64,000 nucleotides of DNA from Microbispora triticiradicis (lineage in GTDB: Bacteria; Actinomycetota; Actinomycetes; Streptosporangiales; Streptosporangiaceae): assembly GCA_003260025.2 (NCBI GenBank), contig QFZU02000017.1:30935-94934 (forward strand). Reading direction: 5' to 3'. The position numbers and the translations under genes are program-made. Of this stretch, positions 16,265-25,271 are shown piece after piece (position 1 is the stretch's first letter; each line of letters starts with the position of its first letter). The notes beneath the pieces are model-generated. The model was not told where the DNA came from. It did no database searches and worked only from the letters and a program-made list of their open reading frames with translations.

Positions 16265-18976
16265 TCAGGACTTGGCGGCGGGCTTCTTCGTGGTGGTCCT
16301 GGCCCGGGTGGTGGTCCGCTTGGGGGCGGGCGCCCGCTCCCGCCGGTCGGCCAGCAGCTCCGCCGCCCGCTCCAGCGTGATCTCCTCGACCGTGTCGCCC
16401 TTGCGCAGCGACGCGTTGGTCTCGCCGTCGGTGACGTACGGGCCGAAGCGGCCCTCCTTCACCACCACCGGCTTCTTGGAGTTCGGGTCCTCGCCCAGCT
16501 CCCGCAGCGGCGGAGCGGCGGCGGCACGGCCGCGTCCCCGCGGCTTCGGCTGGGCGAACAACTCCTTGGCCTGCTCGATCGTGACCGTGAGCAGGTCCTC
16601 CTCGGACGCGAGCGACCGCGAGTCTGTGCCCTTCTTGATGTACGGCCCGAACTTGCCGTTCTGCGCCGTGACCTCCTCGCCGTCGATCGCGCCCACCACA
16701 CGCGGCAACTGGAGCAGCATCAGCGCCTGCTCCAGCGTGATCGTGTCCAGGTCCATCGTCTTGAACAGCGAGCTGGTGCGCGGCTTGGGGGCGTCGGCCT
16801 TCTTCGTCCGCTTCCTGCCGTCCGCCGGCGCCGGCTCCTCGGGCAGGATCTCCGTGACGTACGGGCCGAACCGGCCGTCCTTGGCGACGATCCTCCGGCC
16901 GGTGGCCGGGTCGACGCCGAGATCGCGGTCGCCGCTCGGGCGCGAGAACAGCTCCTCGGCCTTCTCCGCGGTCAGGTCGTCGGGCGCCATGTCCTCGGGG
17001 ATGTTCACCCGGGCGCCGTCGCGGTCGAGGTACGGCCCGTAGCGGCCCACCCTGATCACGATGTCCGTCCCCTTGATCGGGAACGAGCTGATCTCCTTGG
17101 CGTCGATCTCCCCGAGGTCGGTGACCATCTCCTTCAGGCCCTCGTCGCCGTCCCCGGCGCCGAAGTAGAACCTGCGCAGTTCGGGCACCCGCTCGGCGCG
17201 GTCGTTGGCGATGTCGTCGAGGACCTTCTCCATCTCGGCCGTGAAGTCGTAGTCGACCAGGTTGCCGAAGTGCTGCTCCAGCAGGTTGACCACGGCGAAC
17301 GCGAGGAACGACGGCACCAGGGCCGTGCCCTTCTTGAACACGTAGCCCCGGTCCAGGATCGTTCCGATGATCGACGCGTACGTCGACGGCCGGCCGATCT
17401 CGCGGTCCTCCAGCTCCTTGACCAGCGACGCCTCGGTGTACCGCGCGGGCGGCTTGGTCGAGTGCCCGAGCGCGGTCAGTTCGGCCGCGGTGAGCCGGTC
17501 GCCCTCGGTCAGCGTGGGCAGGCGCTTCTCCGAGTCGTCCCGGTCGGTCGCGGGATCGTCGGCGCCCTCGACGTACGCCCGCAGAAAGCCGTGGAACGTG
17601 ATCGTCCGGCCGGTCGCGCTGAACTCGACCTCCACCGGGTCCGCGGCCGTCCCGGCGGAGCCGCCGCTGTCCGCGCCGGACGTGCCGGCGACCTTGACCG
17701 ACACCGACTCGCCGACCGCGTCCTTCATCTGGGAGGCGACCGTACGCTGCCAGATCAGCTCGTAGAGCCGGAACATGTCCCCGGCGAGCCCGGTCTCGCC
17801 CGGCGTGCGGAACTCCTCCCCGGACGGCCGGATCGCCTCGTGCGCCTCCTGGGCGTTCTTGACCTTGCTGGTGTAGACGCGCGGCTTGTCCGGCACGTAC
17901 GCCGCGCCGTACAGCTTGATCGCCTGGCTACGGGCCGCGGCGACGGCGGTCTCCGACAGCGTGATGCTGTCGGTACGCATGTAGGTGATGAAGCCGTTCT
18001 CGTACAGCCGCTGGGCCACCTGCATCGTGTACTTCGCGGAGAAGCCCAGCTTGCGGCTCGCCTCCTGCTGCAGGGTGGTCGTCCGGAACGGCGCGTACGG
18101 CTTCCGCGTGTACGGCTTGCGCTCCACCGAACGCACCGCGTACGAGGCGCCGGCGAGCCGTCCGGCGAGGGCGGTCGCGGCGGCCTCGTCGAGGTGCAGG
18201 ATGTCCGGGCTCTTGAGCCGGCCGGTGGAGGCGAAGTCGCGGCCCTGGGCCACGCGCCTGCCGTTCACCCCGGTCAGGGTGGCGGAGAAGGTCCGGGGGT
18301 CGTCCCCGGCCCGGCCGGTGTCGAACAGCGCCTGGAGGTCCCAGTAGGCGGCCGCGGTGAACGCCATTCGCTCCCGCTCGCGCTCCACGACCAGGCGGGT
18401 GGCGACCGACTGCACGCGCCCGGCCGACAGCCGCGGCTTGACCTTCTTCCACAGGACGGGACTGACCTCGTAGCCGTACAGGCGGTCGAGGATGCGCCGG
18501 GTCTCCTGGGCGTCGACCAGGCGGAGGTTGAGGTCGCGGGGGTTGGACACCGCGTCCCTGATCGCGTGCGGGGTGATCTCGTGGAACACCATGCGATGCA
18601 CCGGGATCTTGGGCTTCAGCACCTCGCGCAGGTGCCAGGCGATGGCCTCGCCCTCCCGGTCCTCGTCGGTGGCGAGGTAGAGCTCGTCGGCCTCCTTGAG
18701 CAGCTGCTTGAGCTTGGAGACCTGTGCCTTCTTGTCGGGGTTGACGACATAGAGCGGCTCGAACTCGTGGTCGACGTTCACCCCGAGGCGGGCCCAGGCC
18801 TCGCTCTTGTACTTCTCCGGGATGTCGTCGGCCTTCTCCGGGAGATCACGGATGTGGCCGATGCTCGACTCGACGATGTAGCCGCGCCCGAGGTACCCGG
18901 CGATCGTCTTCGCCTTCGCGGGCGATTCCACGATCACCAGGCGGGTTCCGCCGGCGTTGCCGTTGTTGGCTGGCAC
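16265..18976 (-). CDS. topA: DNA topoisomerase I
   Basis: A 903-residue type IA topoisomerase that relaxes negative supercoils. The Toprim domain starts LVIVESPAKAKTI and carries the acidic motif ATDEDREGEAIAWHL. The active-site tyrosine lies in ENGFITYMRTDS. The C-terminal third has four GxxGPY repeats (GRYGPYLD, GRFGPYVT, GKFGPYIK, GRFGPYVT) in place of zinc fingers, as in other actinobacterial enzymes, and then a Lys/Arg-rich tail known in mycobacterial and Streptomyces TopA to aid processivity. Length and architecture are complete. Confidence 0.97.
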   Translation of the reverse strand: MPANNGNAGGTRLVIVESPAKAKTIAGYLGRGYIVESSIGHIRDLPEKADDIPEKYKSEAWARLGVNVDHEFEPLYVVNPDKKAQVSKLKQLLKEADELYLATDEDREGEAIAWHLREVLKPKIPVHRMVFHEITPHAIRDAVSNPRDLNLRLVDAQETRRILDRLYGYEVSPVLWKKVKPRLSAGRVQSVATRLVVERERERMAFTAAAYWDLQALFDTGRAGDDPRTFSATLTGVNGRRVAQGRDFASTGRLKSPDILHLDEAAATALAGRLAGASYAVRSVERKPYTRKPYAPFRTTTLQQEASRKLGFSAKYTMQVAQRLYENGFITYMRTDSITLSETAVAAARSQAIKLYGAAYVPDKPRVYTSKVKNAQEAHEAIRPSGEEFRTPGETGLAGDMFRLYELIWQRTVASQMKDAVGESVSVKVAGTSGADSGGSAGTAADPVEVEFSATGRTITFHGFLRAYVEGADDPATDRDDSEKRLPTLTEGDRLTAAELTALGHSTKPPARYTEASLVKELEDREIGRPSTYASIIGTILDRGYVFKKGTALVPSFLAFAVVNLLEQHFGNLVDYDFTAEMEKVLDDIANDRAERVPELRRFYFGAGDGDEGLKEMVTDLGEIDAKEISSFPIKGTDIVIRVGRYGPYLDRDGARVNIPEDMAPDDLTAEKAEELFSRPSGDRDLGVDPATGRRIVAKDGRFGPYVTEILPEEPAPADGRKRTKKADAPKPRTSSLFKTMDLDTITLEQALMLLQLPRVVGAIDGEEVTAQNGKFGPYIKKGTDSRSLASEEDLLTVTIEQAKELFAQPKPRGRGRAAAAPPLRELGEDPNSKKPVVVKEGRFGPYVTDGETNASLRKGDTVEEITLERAAELLADRRERAPAPKRTTTRARTTTKKPAAKS

Positions 18977-19269
18977 GCTGCTTCCTACCTCGCTGTCCGC
19001 TGTCGTTCCCCGTGTATCCGGGAGTTTCCGGGTGTTTCACGTGTTTCCGGGTTTCGTGCGCCCCGGCTCACTGACACCCTCGCCGCCCGGGGCGGGGGTG
19101 CCTACCCCCACCGGGCGCCGTGGAGGCACCGCTTTGAAGGTACCTGCCGCCGCACGTTCCTCCCCCTCGGGCTACCCGGTTCTGTCCGGGAATGTAACTC
19201 GCCTGGCGCTGTTATCCACGAGGACGCAGAATAGAGCCCATCGAGTTCCCTAGCACGCCCCGGAGACCA

Positions 19270-19461
19270 ATGGCTGTGCTCGACTACTCCTACCTGGACC
19301 TGTATCTGCCGCGTGGCACCCCTCGGGAGGTGGCGCGACAGATGCTGACGGAGCATGCCGAGCACGGAGACTGGGAATTGGAGCGGCTGCGCCTGTATCC
19401 CGACGGCAGCAGGCGCGTCCGGCTGCGTCGGAAGATCATACGGGCCGCTCGGACGATGTGA
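19270..19461 (+). CDS. DUF5703 family small protein
   Basis: A 63-residue cytosolic protein, beginning MAVLDYSYLDLYLPRGTP and ending with a basic RVRLRRKIIRAAR segment. It matches the conserved actinobacterial DUF5703 family in length and sequence. The function is unknown. It stands alone, divergent from topA, with 293 bp between them; I see no clear promoter elements in that spacer. Confidence 0.8.
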   Translation: MAVLDYSYLDLYLPRGTPREVARQMLTEHAEHGDWELERLRLYPDGSRRVRLRRKIIRAARTM

Positions 19462-19494
19462 GCCGCGGAGGCGGCGACGCCACGGTCAAAAAGA

Positions 19495-19535
19495 GCTTTG
19501 CCCGCCCCGGGCCGCGCCCCCGGAACGGGCAAAGC
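19495..19535 (-). terminator. Rho-independent terminator (minus strand)
   Basis: A 10-bp perfect stem (19495-19504 with 19526-19535), GC-rich loop, followed on the minus strand by TCTTTTTG. It fits termination of leftward transcription from the chaplin gene and may also serve the DUF5703 gene. Confidence 0.7.
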
Positions 19536-19658
19536 GTCGATGCCCTCCTCCACTGGCCGGGAGGCGGCGTCCTGGTGGCCCGCGCCGGGCCCGTACGACG
19601 AGCGGCTGGTTCGCCGCCGCCGCGCCCGGCGCGAGCGTGATATCCCTCGCTTCCTCAG

Positions 19659-19686
19659 CCGGGCGCGTGGTTCTTCACGCGCCCGG
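19659..19686. terminator. Hairpin after chaplin gene
   Basis: A perfect 11-bp GC stem (19659-19669 with 19676-19686) with a 6-base loop, 8 bases past the chaplin stop. It lacks a U-tract; with the hairpin at 19495 it may form a tandem terminator. Confidence 0.5.
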
Positions 19687-19694
19687 CCGTCCGG

Positions 19695-21743
19695 CTACCT
19701 GCGGCCGAAGCGGAAGCGGCGGGTGACGGCGAACAGGCTCGCCGAGACGGCGAACATGGCACCGAGGACCAGTGCGGCGAACGAGCCGGCGTTCATGCCG
19801 GTCAGCCCGACGGGCTGCTCGGCGCTCATGAGACCGAGCTTGCCCAGCGGGAGCACCTCGGTGGTCTTGCCGAGGTCGCCGGTCGGCAGGTTCCGCGTGG
19901 CGTCGGCCACGGGCAGCGAGGCGGTGGCGTCGTCCAGCGTCCGCTGGGCGGGCAGCGTGCGGGCCGTGTCGTCGAGCGAGCCCGCGGCCGGCAGCGCGCC
20001 GGTGGCCTTGGACACGACGGCGGCGGGGTTGCCGGCGGGGACCACGCCCTTCACGCCCTTGCCCGCCGGGACGGGCGGGGCGGCCGGCAGACCCGGCGTC
20101 TCCGGCAGGCCGAGCATGTTCGGCAGGTTGCCGATCACCGGCCCCGAGGGCGCTGCGGGGGCGCTCATCGGCTGCATGGTGTGGACGCCCGACAGCACCG
20201 GCATGGCGGGCGTGGCGGGCACCATGGCGCCGCGCGCGGTGTGCTGGGGGTGCGGCCGGTAGCCGTGGGGACCCCAGCCGCCCACCTTGGCCCCGCCCAG
20301 GCAGCCCGCGGCGGCGTCGCCCAGCACGGCGACGGCGTTGCCGCAGACGTTGACCGGCGCTGTGATCGGCGCGACCACCTGGTTGCCCGCGACAATCCCG
20401 TGGCGACCGGAGGTCACGTTGCCGCCCGCACCGGCGCCGCCGCCGACCACCGCGGCCCCGCCCCGGCAGCCCGCGTGGGCCTTGCCGAGCGCGGCGACGG
20501 CGTTGCCGCAGACGTTGACCGGCGCCGTGATCGGCGCGACCACCTGGTTGCCGCCCAGGATCGAGGAACGGCCGGAGGTGACGTTGCCGCCGGCGCCCCA
20601 GCGGCCGCCGTGCCCGCCGCCGATCACGCTCGCGCCGCCGCGGCAGCCCGCGAAGGCGTCGCCGATGACCGCGATGGCGTTGCCGCAGACGTTGACCGGC
20701 ACGGTGATCGGCGCGACCACCTGGTTGCCGCCGCCGACGCTGTGCGTGCCGCTGGTGACGTTACCGCCCGAACCGCCGGACCAGCCGCCGTGACCCCCGT
20801 GACCCCCGTGACCGCCGTGACCCGGCCTGGACCCGCCGTGGCAGCTGCCCGAGCCGTTGCCGCACACCTCGACCGGTGCGGTGATCGGCGCGACCACCTG
20901 GGTGCCGCCACCCACGGAGTAGCGCCCGTCGGTGTCGTGACCACCCGAACCGGGACGGGGCCGGTGGTGACCGCCGTGGCCGTACCCACCGTGACCGCCG
21001 TGACCTCCGGGGCCGCCCACGGACGAGCCGCCGCGGCAGCCCGAGAACGCGTCGCCCAGGACGGCGACGGAGTTGCCGCAGACGTTGACCGGCACGGTGA
21101 TCGGCGCGACCACCTGGTTGCCGCCGAGGACCGAGGAGCGGCCGCTGGTGCGGTTGCCGCCGGCGCGGACGGCCGGACCGGCGCCACCCACGTAGGCGCC
21201 GCCGCGGCACCCCGCCGTGGCGTCGCCGAAGATGGCGATGGAGTTGCCGCACAGGTTGATCGGCGCGGTGATCGGCGCGACCACCTGGTTGCCGCCGCCG
21301 ACGCTGTGCGTGCCGCTGGTGACGTTGCCGCCCGCGCCGCCGCGGCGACCCGGACCCTTGACGGCCGCACCGCCGCGGCAGCCCGCTCCGGAGTCGCCGA
21401 GGACGGCGACCGCGTTGCCGCAGACGTCGATCGGGGCGGTGATCGGCGCGACCACCTGGTTGCCGCCGAGGACGCTCCCCGCGCCGGAGGTGCGGTTGCG
21501 CCCGGCGCCCTGGCCCGCGCCCTGTACGGCCGCGCCGCCCAGGGACGAGCCATGGGACTCTCCCGCGACCGCCACCGCGTTGCCGCTGATGTCGATCGGC
21601 AGGGTCACCGGGATGTCGACCTGGTTGCCGCCGAGGACCGAGTGGCTGCCGTCGGTGTCGGCGAAAGCCGTACCGCTGCCGAGGGCCATGACGCCGACGG
21701 CGAGAAACGCCGCGGAGGCCGAGCCCTTCGCCCACGTTCGCAT
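19695..21743 (-). CDS. Long chaplin with eight chaplin repeats
   Basis: A 682-residue secreted, wall- or membrane-anchored hydrophobic coat protein. The signal peptide is about 1-28 (ends GTAFA). Eight chaplin units follow, each with a GGNQVVAPITAPVNVCGN-type core; most have two Cys about 15 residues apart. Unit 1 lacks both Cys, and unit 5 is degenerate with a Gly/His-rich spacer. A Pro/Ala-rich stalk (about 500-640) leads to VGLTG, a hydrophobic segment (about 650-672) and a basic tail (RRFRFGRR). Chaplins assemble amyloid-like films on aerial hyphae and spores. The RBS AGGAG precedes ATG. Confidence 0.9.
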   Translation of the reverse strand: MRTWAKGSASAAFLAVGVMALGSGTAFADTDGSHSVLGGNQVDIPVTLPIDISGNAVAVAGESHGSSLGGAAVQGAGQGAGRNRTSGAGSVLGGNQVVAPITAPIDVCGNAVAVLGDSGAGCRGGAAVKGPGRRGGAGGNVTSGTHSVGGGNQVVAPITAPINLCGNSIAIFGDATAGCRGGAYVGGAGPAVRAGGNRTSGRSSVLGGNQVVAPITVPVNVCGNSVAVLGDAFSGCRGGSSVGGPGGHGGHGGYGHGGHHRPRPGSGGHDTDGRYSVGGGTQVVAPITAPVEVCGNGSGSCHGGSRPGHGGHGGHGGHGGWSGGSGGNVTSGTHSVGGGNQVVAPITVPVNVCGNAIAVIGDAFAGCRGGASVIGGGHGGRWGAGGNVTSGRSSILGGNQVVAPITAPVNVCGNAVAALGKAHAGCRGGAAVVGGGAGAGGNVTSGRHGIVAGNQVVAPITAPVNVCGNAVAVLGDAAAGCLGGAKVGGWGPHGYRPHPQHTARGAMVPATPAMPVLSGVHTMQPMSAPAAPSGPVIGNLPNMLGLPETPGLPAAPPVPAGKGVKGVVPAGNPAAVVSKATGALPAAGSLDDTARTLPAQRTLDDATASLPVADATRNLPTGDLGKTTEVLPLGKLGLMSAEQPVGLTGMNAGSFAALVLGAMFAVSASLFAVTRRFRFGRR
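20280..21641 (-). repeat. Chaplin-domain repeat array within the chaplin gene
   Basis: Eight coding repeats of roughly 150-200 bp. The most conserved block encodes NQVVAPIT.P..VCGN; spacers vary in length and in Gly/His content. DNA-level similarity between units suggests internal duplication. Confidence 0.8.
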
Positions 21744-21951
21744 GATGAATGCTCCTAGTGGTTCTTCTTAGGGGGTTACCTGACAGCTCGCGACTTCTGT
21801 CCACGCCGGATGAGCACAGCGGAGCGGTGGACGGTCACGAGGATGGGAGATTCCGCGTCACCCGCGCGGGAGCCTGCCGCCTGGGCACCACAGGTCAGGG
21901 CAGACGGTGGCACCGGTCGCCGTACCGAGGCGGACCGGCGCGAAGGCGGGA

Positions 21952-22587
21952 TCAGTCAGGAGAGAAAGACGGGTCGTCCGCCGCTGTGCGGACCACCGGG
22001 GGAACAACCGCCGCCAGTGGGGCGGGCAGGGTGGTGAGACGCGGCTCGAACACAGGCCGCGCGACATCCCCGAACAGGATGCTTCCACCGCTTGTCTGCG
22101 GGACCAGGCCCTGGTCTGCGGGCGCGTGGTCCGCGGTGGACGGCGGAGGGAGCATGGGCTTCGACTGGCTGGTCAGCCCGTCGACCGTGCGCCCCGCCAT
22201 CGCCTCGGCGTTCACCGAGGTGTCGTCAGCCGCCGTGGGGAAACCGTCGGCACTCTTCCCGTGAGACCTCGCCACGCCTGCGGCGCCCGGCGAGGGCGGC
22301 AGGCCGAGGTCCGGACCGGAGAGACGGTCGGGAAGAACCGACCCGGCGGCGTCAGGTGAGGGTGCGGCCCCGGCGGCGGAGGTCGCCGTACCGAAGACGC
22401 CGAGAAGCACACCGAGCAGCCATGCGGCGGCGATCAGCCCGCCGACGACCAGCAGGCGGCCCGATCGGGAGCCGGCCGCGAACCGCGCCATCCGGCTCCG
22501 CTCGTGGCGGCCGGGAGACGTGACGGGCACGCCGGGAACGGCGAAGGGCGAAGACGCCCCCCACTGCTCCTGCGACGTGCTCGTCAC
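21952..22587 (-). CDS. Single-pass membrane protein, unknown function
   Basis: 211 residues, unrecognised. It has a cytosolic N-terminus (about 1-45), one transmembrane helix (LLVVGGLIAAAWLLGVLLGVF, about 47-67) and a Pro/Ala/Ser-rich, low-complexity outer part of about 140 residues. GTG at 22587 is preceded by GGGGAGG at good spacing, better than the upstream ATG at 22644. It is oriented with the chaplin gene, 208 bp ahead of it. Its disordered outer region resembles the stalk of the chaplin in composition, which suggests but does not prove a cell-surface role. Confidence 0.6.
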   Translation of the reverse strand: MTSTSQEQWGASSPFAVPGVPVTSPGRHERSRMARFAAGSRSGRLLVVGGLIAAAWLLGVLLGVFGTATSAAGAAPSPDAAGSVLPDRLSGPDLGLPPSPGAAGVARSHGKSADGFPTAADDTSVNAEAMAGRTVDGLTSQSKPMLPPPSTADHAPADQGLVPQTSGGSILFGDVARPVFEPRLTTLPAPLAAVVPPVVRTAADDPSFSPD

Positions 22588-22696
22588 GCGACCTCCCCAT
22601 ACCGCTGAGCCGACATCCGGCCGACTCGACCCGGAGCGGATCAACCCTCAACGGAGAGTCACTGTAGCGGCACGGCACGTGATCGCAACAGCTTTC

Positions 22697-23992
22697 TCAG
22701 CAGTATTCGAGGAAACGGTCAAGGACCCGGACGCCAAACTGGAGCGAATCCACCGGAACCCGCTCGTCGATGCCATGGAACATCCCAGAGAAGTCCAAGT
22801 CCTCGGGAAGCCGCAGCGGCGCGAAGCCGTACCCGCTGATGCCGAGGCGGCTGAAGGCCTTGAGGTCGGTGCCGCCGCTCAGCGTGTACGGCACGACCCG
22901 CGAACCCGGGTCCTCCTCGTGCAGCGCGTCGGCCATGGCCTTGACGAGCGGGCCCTTGAAGGGCGTCTCGACCGCGACGTCGTGGTAGACGAACTCCCGG
23001 GTCACGTTGGGTCCGAGCAGCTCGTCCACGGTCTGGAAGAACTCGTCCTCGTACCCGGGCAGGAACCTGCCGTCCACGTGCGCGGTCGCGGCCTGGGGGA
23101 TGACGTTCGCCTTGTAGCCGGCCTGGAGCATGGTCGGGTTGGTCGTGTTCTTGAGCGTCGCGCCGATCATGCGGGCGAGCGGGCCGAGCGTGGCCACCGC
23201 CGCCTCCGCGTCCTCGGCCCTGACCTCGGTGCCGAAGACCTCCTCGAAGAACGCCTGCACGGTCGGCGTGAGCCGCACCGGCCACTTGTGGCGGCCGATC
23301 CGGCCGACCGCCTCGGCGAGCTCGGTCACGGCGTTGTCGTCGTTGAGCATCGAGCCGTGCCCGGCCCTGCCCTTGGCGGTCAGGCGCATCCAGGCGATGC
23401 CCTTCTCCGCCGCCTCGATCAGGTACAGCCGCCCCTTTTCCGTGGTCACGCTGAAGCCGCCGACCTCGCCGACGGCCTCGGTGCAGCCCTCGAACAGCTC
23501 CGGGTGCCTGCCCGCCAGCCACTGGGCGCCGTAGTGGCCGCCGGCCTCCTCGTCAGCGGTGAAGACGAGGACGACGTCCCTCGGCGGCCTGCGTCCCTCG
23601 CTCAGCCGCCGCCGTACGACGGCGAGGATCATCGCGTCCATGTCCTTCATGTCCACGGCCCCGCGGCCCCAGACACAGCCGTCGGCGACCTCGCCGCTGA
23701 GCGGGTGGTGCGTCCAGTCGGCGGCGTCGAAGGGCACGACGTCCAGATGACCGTGCAGGAGGAGGGCATCCCGGCTCGGGTCGGCGCCCTCCACCCGGGC
23801 GACCACGTTCGCCCGGCCCTTGTCGGACTCCAGGATCCGCGGTTCCAGGCCGACCTCCGCCAGCTTTCCGGCCACGTACTCCGCGGCCTCGCGTTCCCCG
23901 GGGCCCGTGTTGTCCCCCGCGTTCACCGAATCGATCCGGATCAGGTCGCGGCACAGCTCGACGACCTCGTCCTCCCCGAAGCGTGGGGTCAT
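22697..23992 (-). CDS. M20 family metallopeptidase (ArgE/DapE-like)
   Basis: A 431-residue cytosolic di-zinc hydrolase. The metal ligands are readable: HGHLDVVP (His, Asp), WGRGAVDMKD (Asp), FTADEEAGG (catalytic Glu and ligand Glu), and a C-terminal GMFHGIDERVP His. The dimerisation (lid) domain lies between, around KGRAGHGSML. ATG at 23992 follows GGAGGAGG, so an upstream start at 24070 is rejected. The family removes acyl groups or cleaves dipeptides; members of this subgroup are annotated only as 'M20/M25/M40 family'. The substrate is unknown. Confidence 0.88.
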   Translation of the reverse strand: MTPRFGEDEVVELCRDLIRIDSVNAGDNTGPGEREAAEYVAGKLAEVGLEPRILESDKGRANVVARVEGADPSRDALLLHGHLDVVPFDAADWTHHPLSGEVADGCVWGRGAVDMKDMDAMILAVVRRRLSEGRRPPRDVVLVFTADEEAGGHYGAQWLAGRHPELFEGCTEAVGEVGGFSVTTEKGRLYLIEAAEKGIAWMRLTAKGRAGHGSMLNDDNAVTELAEAVGRIGRHKWPVRLTPTVQAFFEEVFGTEVRAEDAEAAVATLGPLARMIGATLKNTTNPTMLQAGYKANVIPQAATAHVDGRFLPGYEDEFFQTVDELLGPNVTREFVYHDVAVETPFKGPLVKAMADALHEEDPGSRVVPYTLSGGTDLKAFSRLGISGYGFAPLRLPEDLDFSGMFHGIDERVPVDSLQFGVRVLDRFLEYC

Positions 23993-24211
23993 TGCGCCTC
24001 CTCCTACCGGACGGTCGCCCAGGGGCCGGACCCGCCCGTGTCTGTCACGTCGTACGGCTCGCGCCTCCATCCTGCCGCCGTACAGGCGTGTCCTTCACCC
24101 CCGGGCCGCCGCACGCCGTTCGGAGGGGCTGATTCCCGGTATGAAGCAGGGCGGAGAGAGTGCTAACCTGTATCAGCCGACGCGGGATGACGATCCCGCG
24201 TGAGGCACCAC

Positions 24212-24297
24212 GTCCGGGTGGCGGAATAGGCAGACGCGCTAGCTTGAGGTGCTAGTGCCCAGTGATGGGCATGGGGGTTCAAGTCCCCCCTCGGACA
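24212..24297 (+). tRNA. tRNA-Leu (anticodon GAG)
   Basis: The acceptor stem GTCCGGG pairs with CTCGGAC (one G-T) and the discriminator is A at 24297. The anticodon arm CTAGC-TTGAGGT-GCTAG places GAG at 24246-24248. A long variable arm (class II) is present and the T arm reads GGGGG-TTCAAGT-CCCCC. The CCA end is not encoded. Confidence 0.95.
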
Positions 24298-24304
24298 CAG
24301 AATG

Positions 24305-24339
24305 AGCCCCGGTCCTGTGCGGGTCACAGGTCCGGGGCT
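24305..24339 (+). terminator. tRNA-Leu terminator
   Basis: A 15-bp stem with one mismatch (24305-24319 with 24325-24339), a 5-base loop, then TTTCAC. It starts 8 bases after the tRNA. Confidence 0.75.
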
Positions 24340-24413
24340 TTCACATTCCGGCCTAGCGCATACGTCATGTTCGGCCTGATTCCGATCATGGATTGGAAGC
24401 CCCCAACCCGCCG

Positions 24414-25271
24414 TCATCCGCTCTCAACACATCCGCTGACGTACCGCGCGAACCGTCGCTTCATCGTGGACAACACGTGATCGGGGTCGGCGGTCCAGAT
24501 GTCGGCGTTGAAGATCTCGACTTCGATGTCACCGCGGTAGCCCGCGGCCTCGACACCGGCGGTGAGTGAGTGGAAGTCGATCACACCGTCGCCCATCATG
24601 CCGCGACCGAGCAGCGTGTCGGCGGGGAGCGGCACGAGGAAGTCGCTCACCTGGTAGCTCGCGATCCGGTCACCGGCCCGCTCGATCTGCGTCAGCACCT
24701 CGGGATCCCACCAGAGGTGGAAGGTGTCGACCACCACCCCCACCTGCGCGGTCGGGTACGGCTCCGCCAGGTCGAGCGCCTGGGCGAGGGTGGACAGCAC
24801 CGCGCGGTCGGCACAGTACATGGGGTGCAGCGGCTCGAGCGCGAGCCGTACGCCACGCTCGGCGGCGTACGGGACCAGGGCGGTGAGTGCGTCGGCCACG
24901 CGAGCCCGGGCGCCGGCGAGATCCCGGCTGAAGCCGGGTCCGCGCGCGCCGCCGGGTGCCATTCCGGGCAGGCCGCCGACCACGAGCACCAGGCAGGCGG
25001 CGCCGAGGGCGGCGGCCTCGTCGATCGCCGCGCGGTTGTCGTCGAGTCCGCGGTCGGGGCCGGTCAGGAAACCGCCCCGGCACAACGAGGAGACGCGCAG
25101 CCCCGCGTCTGTGACCAGCGTCGCGGTCTCCGCCAGGCCATGCTCGGCCACGGCCTCCCGCCACAACCCGATGGCGGGGATCCCATGACGTACGCAGCCG
25201 TCGACGGCTTCGCGCACCGACCAGCGCCGGGTCGTCCACTGGTTGAGCGAGAGCCGCTCGATCGCCGTCAT
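24414..25271 (-). CDS. Sugar phosphate isomerase/epimerase (xylose isomerase-like TIM barrel)
   Basis: 285 residues. AP-endonuclease-2/xylose-isomerase-like barrel: LSLNQWTTRRWSVREAVDGC at the N-terminus, LALEPLHPM with the metal-ligand Glu, VGVVVDTFHLWWDP with Asp/His, and a final EVEIFNADIW with Glu. Members isomerise or epimerise keto-sugars or inosose. Its start overlaps the DUF993 stop by 4 bases (ATGA), so it is the last gene of a three-gene operon with DUF993 and the Gfo/Idh/MocA gene, which suggests it processes a keto-sugar made by the oxidoreductase (inference). Confidence 0.85.
   Translation of the reverse strand: MTAIERLSLNQWTTRRWSVREAVDGCVRHGIPAIGLWREAVAEHGLAETATLVTDAGLRVSSLCRGGFLTGPDRGLDDNRAAIDEAAALGAACLVLVVGGLPGMAPGGARGPGFSRDLAGARARVADALTALVPYAAERGVRLALEPLHPMYCADRAVLSTLAQALDLAEPYPTAQVGVVVDTFHLWWDPEVLTQIERAGDRIASYQVSDFLVPLPADTLLGRGMMGDGVIDFHSLTAGVEAAGYRGDIEVEIFNADIWTADPDHVLSTMKRRFARYVSGCVESG

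Noticed and set aside
20280..21641. Possible CRISPR array or non-coding tandem repeat
   Set aside because: The repeats are 150-200 bp, in frame, and encode chaplin domains; no short identical repeats with unique spacers are seen anywhere in the window.
20181..21758. Long plus-strand frame opposite the chaplin gene with regular repeats
   Set aside because: The repeats are the antisense image of the chaplin units; no RBS or family support.
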